Source: DATAAP01 sp041690495 (GTDB lineage: Bacteria > Pseudomonadota > Alphaproteobacteria > CACIAM-22H2). Taken from it: a DNA stretch of 64,000 nt. Position numbers and translations under genes: made by a program. Numbering within the stretch: the first letter of the stretch is position 1; the number at the start of each line of letters is the position of its first letter. Below, one piece after another: positions 59,373 to 64,000 of this stretch. The stretch lies in contig JAWLHE010000001.1 of NCBI GenBank assembly GCA_041690495.1, positions 1 to 64,000 on the forward strand. Reading direction: 5' to 3'. Under the pieces are notes generated by a model, which was not told where the DNA came from, did no database searches, and saw only the letters and a list, made by a program, of their open reading frames with translations.

Positions 59373-59894
59373 ATGGCGCCCTCGGATCGCGGGCGCAAGG
59401 GCAGCCGTCTGGACAGCTTCATCCGCCGCCTCGAGGCGCAGCGCGCCTGTCTCGACTGGGCGACGGCCGCGGTCGCCGATGTTCCGGGTGCAACCCTCGA
59501 GCTCGGACTCGGCAACGGCCGCACCTACGATCACCTGCGAACGAGGCTGTCGGCCGGTCGCGAGATCTTCGCTTTCGACCGCCAGGTCGCGGCACATCCC
59601 GACTGCATTCCCGACGCCGATCATCTGCTTGTCGGCGACTTCCGTGACACCGTACCGGCTTTCGCCGCGCGACATGGGGCGACGGCGGCTCTCGTCCATG
59701 CAGACATCGGCTCGGGCGACGCGGCCGCCACCGCGGCGCTGGCGCGCTGGCTTGGACCGGCGCTGATACCGTTGCTTGCCGCGCATGCGATCGTTCTGTG
59801 CGACCAGGCGCTCGATGCGCAGGGACTGCGCCTTCAGCCGCTTCCGCCCGGCGTGCCGGCGGACCGCTATTTCATCTATCGCCGTGTGCTCTGA
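59373..59894 (+). CDS. Class I SAM-dependent methyltransferase
   Basis: 173 residues, starting one base after the previous stop. SAM-binding loop LELGLGNGRTYDHL, acidic Asp after strand 2 (FAFDRQ), LVGDF and HADIGSGD. A small methyltransferase of the alphaproteobacterial type; the acceptor is not deducible. Its position makes it the third member of the ABC / cNMP operon. Confidence 0.85.
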   Translation: MAPSDRGRKGSRLDSFIRRLEAQRACLDWATAAVADVPGATLELGLGNGRTYDHLRTRLSAGREIFAFDRQVAAHPDCIPDADHLLVGDFRDTVPAFAARHGATAALVHADIGSGDAAATAALARWLGPALIPLLAAHAIVLCDQALDAQGLRLQPLPPGVPADRYFIYRRVL

Positions 59895-59968
59895 CCGGGG
59901 ATGCTGAAGGCGGCGGCCGGCCGCGAGCAAGACGCGCTGCAGCGCAGGCGCGGCGCCGCCTGCGTCTG

Positions 59969-60856
59969 TTACGGCTTCAGATCGAGCAGCACGGGAACGT
60001 GGTCCGACGGCGTCGGCCAGTCGCGCGCCTCCTTGAGAATGTGCACGCCCATGACGCCGCCGGCGAGCGCCGGCGTCACCCAGGCGTGATCGAGCCGCCG
60101 GCCGCGGTCGGACCGGCGCCAGTCCTGATTGCGATAGCTCCACCAAGTGTAAATCCGCTGCGGCTCGGGGAACAGCTCGCGTGTCGCATCGACCCAGTGA
60201 TGCGCGTCCTGGAACGCCGCCAGCAGCTCGACCTCGACGGGCGTGTGGCTCACCACCGTCAGCAGCTGCTTGTGCGACCACACGTCGTTCTCGCGCGGCG
60301 CCACATTGAGGTCGCCGACCAGGATGCGCTTGCGGCCGTTGGGCTGCCTGGCCCAGTATGCGCCAAGCTCGCGCAGGAACTGGAGCTTGTGCGCGAATTT
60401 CGGGTTTACCGCGGGATCGGGAACGTCGCCGCCGGCGGGCACATAGACATTGTGCAGCTCGATTCCGCCGGGGAGCTCCACCTGGCAATGGCGCGAATCG
60501 TCCTTCTCGCACCAGCGCTCGCGGCCGCTGCGCGCCAGGCTGTGCCGTGACAGGATCGCGACGCCGTTATAGCCCTTCATGCCGTAGAAGCACTGGTGCG
60601 GGTACCCCGCCTTGGCCAGGGCATCCGCCGGGAAATGCTGGTTCTCGGTCTTGGTTTCCTGCAGGCAGATCACGTCGGGCTGCGCTGCCTTGATCAGCTT
60701 CTTGATCAGCGGCAGCCGCAGGCGCACCGAGTTGATATTCCAGGTTGCGACGCGCAGGCCCGATGCGCCGGGCGCCCGAGGAATTTTCCTGGCGAGGTAA
60801 GGCGTGGGTATGGCGGCTTCTTTCTTCGCCGGTCGCGCGGCGGCACGGTTCGACAT
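59969..60856 (-). CDS. xth: Exodeoxyribonuclease III / AP endonuclease
   Basis: 295 residues, EEP fold. ATWNINSVRLR and CLQETKT give the metal-binding Asn and Glu. NVYVPAGGDVPDP, GDLNVAPRENDVW and the C-terminal SDHVPV with catalytic His follow. Repairs abasic sites and degrades 3' ends. The first 35 residues are a basic extension, uncommon in XthA but seen in relatives. Start at ATG 60856. Confidence 0.95.
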   Translation of the reverse strand: MSNRAAARPAKKEAAIPTPYLARKIPRAPGASGLRVATWNINSVRLRLPLIKKLIKAAQPDVICLQETKTENQHFPADALAKAGYPHQCFYGMKGYNGVAILSRHSLARSGRERWCEKDDSRHCQVELPGGIELHNVYVPAGGDVPDPAVNPKFAHKLQFLRELGAYWARQPNGRKRILVGDLNVAPRENDVWSHKQLLTVVSHTPVEVELLAAFQDAHHWVDATRELFPEPQRIYTWWSYRNQDWRRSDRGRRLDHAWVTPALAGGVMGVHILKEARDWPTPSDHVPVLLDLKP

Positions 60857-60960
60857 CCGGATGGAAATTTCTCAAAGCATAAAACGGCAGCGCGTTGTTT
60901 TGCCGTGCCGCCGTCGGCACGGTCAAGCCCGCCGCGAGAAATCCGGGTGCGCAAATGCAA

Positions 60961-60990
60961 AGCGCCCGGTCGGGGGGAAGACCGGGCGCT
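60961..60990 (-). terminator. Hairpin between hydrolase and exonuclease genes
   Basis: AGCGCCCGGTC (60961-60971) and GACCGGGCGCT (60980-60990) form an 11-bp perfect stem with an 8-base loop. It lies about 155 bases after the hydrolase stop, upstream of xth. On the minus strand a T-poor TTGCATTTGC follows. Possible terminator or part of a small RNA; no gene is supported in 60857-61144. Confidence 0.45.
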
Positions 60991-61144
60991 CGGAAGCTCC
61001 TCTCGGAGCCCGGCGGACGTCAGGGGAGCCGTCCACCGAACGGTCGACCGGAGCCGACCGCCTCTTGTCCTAAGAAATGGTAGCGAGCCGCGTCCGTTCA
61101 AGACCCTTCGCAGCGGCGCTCAGGATCCAAAAAGCGCAAGTCGC

Positions 61145-62125
61145 TCAGCTTGATGCAAGCTGCTCACGCACCTGTGAAAGGGCCCGGTCCGGTGCCTCGA
61201 ACACCATCATATGGCCGTGCTCGCGCCAGATCTCGAACGCGGCATTGCTGAGTCGACGTGCGGCAAAGCCGATCGCCGCCGTGACCCAGTCGCGCTCTGC
61301 TCCAGCCTCGGGATCGCCGCTGACGAGCCGCAGCGGCGGCGCGGCGGGGAATTGCGGAAGCAGCCGGAAGGTCGAGTCGGGCGTATCCGTCGCGAAGATC
61401 GCGAACATTGCGGCCTCTATCTCGGGCCGGCAGGCGAGCTCGACGCCGCCTTCTTCGACCGGACGCACCGTCGCCTGCGCATGCGCCGCCAGCATCGGCG
61501 GGGCGAAGCTGGTGAAGGGCCGCCGCCGTTGCAGATAGGCCGCATATTCCTCGACGCTGTCCCAGGACCGTCGCCGCACCCGCGTGCGCACCACCAGCGC
61601 CGCGTTCTTCTCGACCGCCTCGGCATGGACCGGGATATCCGCACTCGGAAACAGCGCGGGCTCGAACAGCAGCAGGTTGCGGAAGGGGAGCGCCGCGAAA
61701 CGGTCGGGAAAGCGGCAGCCCAGCCGCAGCAGCGCCACCGCGTTCAGCGAGTGCGCCACGTAATGAATCGGCCCGCGGGTCCGCGAGGCGACCGTCTCCG
61801 CGATGGCAGCGAGATCGAGCGCGAACCGGTCGGGATGGTAGGTCGGCACGGCCAGTTCGTCCCGGACCGGTGCATCGGGCGGCGGTGCCTGCGATCCGCC
61901 ATGGCCGCGCGCGTCGAAGGCGAACACCTCGGCGTCGGCCGCGAGCTGTTCGAGCAGCGGCAGATAGCATCCGGCGGCGAAGCCGCCGCAATGGCCCCAC
62001 AGCACGACCGGGCCGTGCGTGCGCGAGCCGCGCAGGCGGTAGAGATTGAGCCCGACGCCGCCCTGACCTCCGACCGGGATCAGCTCTGCCTTGTCGGACG
62101 GGATCGAAACGAAGCGTCGTGTCAT
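61145..62125 (-). CDS. Alpha/beta hydrolase
   Basis: 326 residues from ATG 62125. VVLWGHCGGFAAGCYLPLLEQLA carries the oxyanion region, FAFDARGHGGS the loop after strand 4, the nucleophile is Ser in YVAHSLNAVA, and the base His is in REHGHMMVFEAP. Resembles hydrolases of the lipase/haloalkane dehalogenase group; substrate unknown. One base after the amidotransferase gene stop, hence the same transcript. Confidence 0.88.
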   Translation of the reverse strand: MTRRFVSIPSDKAELIPVGGQGGVGLNLYRLRGSRTHGPVVLWGHCGGFAAGCYLPLLEQLAADAEVFAFDARGHGGSQAPPPDAPVRDELAVPTYHPDRFALDLAAIAETVASRTRGPIHYVAHSLNAVALLRLGCRFPDRFAALPFRNLLLFEPALFPSADIPVHAEAVEKNAALVVRTRVRRRSWDSVEEYAAYLQRRRPFTSFAPPMLAAHAQATVRPVEEGGVELACRPEIEAAMFAIFATDTPDSTFRLLPQFPAAPPLRLVSGDPEAGAERDWVTAAIGFAARRLSNAAFEIWREHGHMMVFEAPDRALSQVREQLASS

Positions 62126-62126
62126 C

Positions 62127-62900
62127 TCATGCGACGTCGGCGGCCGCAGTCCGGCGCAGCGCACGGGCGCGGGCGGCGTCGCCGAATGCGGCAAAGATCG
62201 CGCGCGCCAGCGGATCATTCGCGATGTGCCATTCGGGATGCCACTGCACGCCGAGCGCGAACGTCTTGGCCGCCATGACGCGCACCGCCTCGACGATCCC
62301 GTCGGGCGAGGTCGCCTCGACCGCGAGGCCTGGCGCAAGACGGTCGATGGCCTGGGCATGCAGCGAGTTCACCGTCGCCTCGCCGGCGCCCGCCAGCCGG
62401 CCGAGCAGTCCGCCCGGCGCAAGTCGCACGGTATGGGCATAGCCGTAGCGTTCCTCGTTGTTCGGCAGGTCGCGGGCGCGGTGGTCGCGGCGGCCCGGCA
62501 GCTCATGCACGTGCTGGTGCAGCGTGCCGCCAAGCGCCACGTTCAGCTCCTGGTGGCCGCGACAGATCGCCAGCAGCGGCAGCCCGGCCTCGATTGCCAG
62601 CCGGATCAGCGGCAGGGTTGTCGCGTCGCGTGCCGCATCGTGCAGCGTACCGGCGGGCGAATCGCCGCCTCCGTAGCGGTGCGGCTCCACATTCGACGGG
62701 CTGCCGGTCAGAAGCAGGCCGTCGAGCCGGGCGATCAGGGCGGCGAAATCGGTCTGCTCGCCCAGGGCGGGTACGATCAGCGGCACGCCGCCGGCCCCGA
62801 CGACAACCGCGGAGACATACTGCGTCGCCACGCTGTGGAAGCGGTGACGCTCGCCCGCGCGCACGCATGCCGTCAGTCCGATCAACGGCGTCGCGCTCAT
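62127..62900 (-). CDS. Class I glutamine amidotransferase, gamma-Glu-GABA hydrolase type
   Basis: 257 residues. Nucleophile C113 in LLAICRGHQELNVALGG, H221 and E223 in VQWHPEW. The N-terminal PLIGLTACVR fits the PuuD/peptidase C26 group, which cleaves gamma-glutamyl-GABA in putrescine breakdown. No other puu genes are nearby, so the substrate is uncertain. Its start overlaps the lolA stop by four bases (ATGA). Confidence 0.92.
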   Translation of the reverse strand: MSATPLIGLTACVRAGERHRFHSVATQYVSAVVVGAGGVPLIVPALGEQTDFAALIARLDGLLLTGSPSNVEPHRYGGGDSPAGTLHDAARDATTLPLIRLAIEAGLPLLAICRGHQELNVALGGTLHQHVHELPGRRDHRARDLPNNEERYGYAHTVRLAPGGLLGRLAGAGEATVNSLHAQAIDRLAPGLAVEATSPDGIVEAVRVMAAKTFALGVQWHPEWHIANDPLARAIFAAFGDAARARALRRTAAADVA

Positions 62901-63559
62901 TGTGTCGCGCGCGGCGCCATCATGCCCGGATCGGTGAAGCGGAAAAGCGCCGGGTCGAGCGGTATGCCTGCATGCGGATCGATCAGCGCCACGCGCGTGG
63001 TATTGCCTTGCGCGTCGACAACCTGCCAGTTGCTCAGCGCAAATGGCCGCTCGCTGAACACCAGGGTGATGCGCCCGGCCTGCGGATCTTCAGTCTGCAC
63101 CAGGGTAACCCGCAGGCTTCCAGGCCCGCGCTCGACCCTGGTTGCCGTGACATCGCCGGAGAGCCGGATGCGGTCGCGCACGAGCAGACCGGCGGGAGTC
63201 GAGTTGATCGGCAGATGCGTGACCGCCTTCAGCTCCTTGTCGTAATGGATCAGGAATCGGCCATTGGCGACCATCAGGATCGGCACAGGCGGATCGTATT
63301 CGAGCCGCAACTTGCCCGGCCGAAGCAGATAGAGAGTCCCTTCCGCGGCTGCGCCGTTGTCGGCGATCTGCAGGAAGCGCGCCCGCAGCGTGCGGATCCC
63401 GTTGAGATACTCCTCCACCCGCGCGATGTCCGCGTGATCCTCGGGCGACAGTTCCGGGCGCTGCGTGTTCGGCCACGCCGCGCCGGGCAGGGCGACGCTG
63501 AGCGTTGCGGCCGCGCCAAGTGCAAGGAGACGACGGCGGGTCAGGATGGCATGGCGCAT
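62897..63559 (-). CDS. lolA: Outer-membrane lipoprotein carrier protein LolA
   Basis: 220 residues. Signal peptide MRHAILTRRRLLALGAAATLS...; the RRR followed by a hydrophobic stretch resembles a Tat or Sec signal. The mature part has VEEYLNGIRTLRARFLQ, GTLYLLRPGKLRLEYDPP, IHYDKEL and LVFSERPFALSNWQVVDAQGN. Carries lipoproteins across the periplasm from LolCDE to the outer membrane. In relatives ftsK is usually upstream; here it is not. Start at 63559; the frame upstream is not coding. Confidence 0.93.
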   Translation of the reverse strand: MRHAILTRRRLLALGAAATLSVALPGAAWPNTQRPELSPEDHADIARVEEYLNGIRTLRARFLQIADNGAAAEGTLYLLRPGKLRLEYDPPVPILMVANGRFLIHYDKELKAVTHLPINSTPAGLLVRDRIRLSGDVTATRVERGPGSLRVTLVQTEDPQAGRITLVFSERPFALSNWQVVDAQGNTTRVALIDPHAGIPLDPALFRFTDPGMMAPRATQ

Positions 63560-63621
63560 GACGCGAGATATAGGCGGTCGGCTCGAACGCGGCAAGAAAA
63601 GGCCCGGCCTCGCGCCGGACG

Positions 63622-63671
63622 GCTCAAGGGGATCTGCTCCACGCGACCGTGGCCGTCCTCGTCCCTTGAGC
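63622..63671. other. Nested stem-loop upstream of lolA
   Basis: GCTCAAGGG (63622-63630) pairs with CCCTTGAGC (63663-63671), and between them CCACG/CGTGG forms an inner stem. It lies in the lolA leader on the minus strand. Could be a regulatory leader, a terminator for a gene to the right, or a small RNA. No homologous family is recognised. Confidence 0.4.
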
Positions 63672-63754
63672 GCGACTGCAAGACCGCGTGTCCGATCCCG
63701 GAACGGGTCGTCCAGAGTATCGGACAACAGGTCAAAACTGCTGCCGAAATTACA

Positions 63755-63769
63755 GTATCGAGGCGATAC
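63755..63769. promoter_or_regulatory. Operator-like palindrome upstream of MarR-type gene
   Basis: GTATCG, AGG, CGATAC: a perfect 6-bp dyad in an A/T-rich stretch. It is just ahead of both possible starts of the regulator gene. MarR proteins typically bind such dyads over their own promoters. Inference. Confidence 0.4.
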
Positions 63770-63826
63770 AAGTAACTTCTAATGTATAGCATTGCCAAGG
63801 CGATTTGGAGAAAGTACGTTCATCAG

Positions 63827-64000
63827 ATGTCTGATTCTGTCGGCCGGGTCGGCGATTTGCTCGAGCGTATCGGACGGCTCCTGCGCGGGATTCGGCATCG
63901 CAACGAACGGCTCAATCCGGCCCAGTGGGAAGCGTTGCGCTACCTCGGTCGCGCAAATCGCTATTCGCGCAATCCGACCGCGCTGACCCGCTATCTTGGA
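63827..64000 (+). CDS. MarR-family regulator, 5' part (cut by window end)
   Basis: 58 residues to the window edge: MSDSVGRVGDLLERIGRLLRG, then LNPAQWEALRYLGRANRYSRNPTALTRYL. The second half is the beginning of a MarR winged helix (helix 2 and the HTH). GGAGAAAG lies 12 bases before this ATG. An in-frame ATG at 63782 would add 15 residues. The remainder is outside. Ligand unknown. Confidence 0.75.
   Translation, partial: MSDSVGRVGDLLERIGRLLRGIRHRNERLNPAQWEALRYLGRANRYSRNPTALTRYLG

Noticed and set aside
57410..59524. 704-residue minus-strand frame across the atypical ABC gene
   Set aside because: Antisense composition, no domain; the plus-strand gene has clear ABC and transmembrane segments.

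Overview
The window is a high-GC alphaproteobacterial chromosome segment. The best taxonomic clue is gene order. rho, hemJ, hemH and hemE lie on the minus strand, followed by a gene-poor gap, then the PPDK regulatory protein, maf, aroE, coaE, dnaQ, secB, a Tim44-like gene and mltA. This is the neighbourhood around the replication origin in Caulobacter-type Alphaproteobacteria. The [2Fe-2S]-type ferrochelatase tail, SecB, the Tim44-like protein, LolA and the GC-rich palindromic spacers agree with this. I cannot name the genus; a Rhodospirillales-like lineage is a guess.

Layout. 1-4.2 kb: C-terminal remnant of an IS481-type transposase, hemerythrin protein, GST, small hypothetical, mnmE and an EamA transporter. 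4.4-13.6 kb: single-gene housekeeping and stress functions (ferredoxin-like, CBS, DUF6489, thioredoxin-domain DUF255, dienelactone hydrolase, MsrA, quinone oxidoreductase, MaoC dehydratase, DUF3309, DUF2267, cupin, OsmC). 13.6-20.6 kb: rho, a chemoreceptor, hemJ, hemH, hemE. 20.56-20.94 kb: candidate oriC. 20.9-27.3 kb: the conserved right flank of the origin. 27.3-33.6 kb: mltA, a lutABC lactate oxidation operon, Smr, XRE regulator and holA, mostly with overlapping stops and starts. 33.7-42.8 kb: PKHD dioxygenase, DUF3576 lipoprotein, porin with a clear terminator, YggS, L,D-transpeptidase, hypothetical, esterase, response regulator, MBL-fold enzyme, methyltransferase. 42.8-55.5 kb: a long minus-strand run of two GT4-type and two MurG-like glycosyltransferases, a phosphatase, a polysaccharide deacetylase, a membrane protein and a complete peptide-type ABC importer. 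55.6-59.9 kb: on the plus strand, a PCu(A)C-like protein, a highly unusual ABC half-transporter, a cyclic-nucleotide-binding protein and a SAM methyltransferase. 60-64 kb: exonuclease III, a hydrolase, a class I glutamine amidotransferase, lolA, and the 5' end of a MarR-type regulator.

Two places deserve most attention. The hemE-PPDK regulator gap is the likely chromosome origin. The ABC / cNMP / methyltransferase operon encodes an ATP-binding cassette whose Walker A, Q-loop, signature and Walker B are all altered. Its helical subdomain also appears to be present in three copies. It sits divergently beside the glycosyltransferase run, suggesting a joint role in making or exporting a cell-surface glycan or lipid. 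No tRNA, rRNA or CRISPR array was seen.
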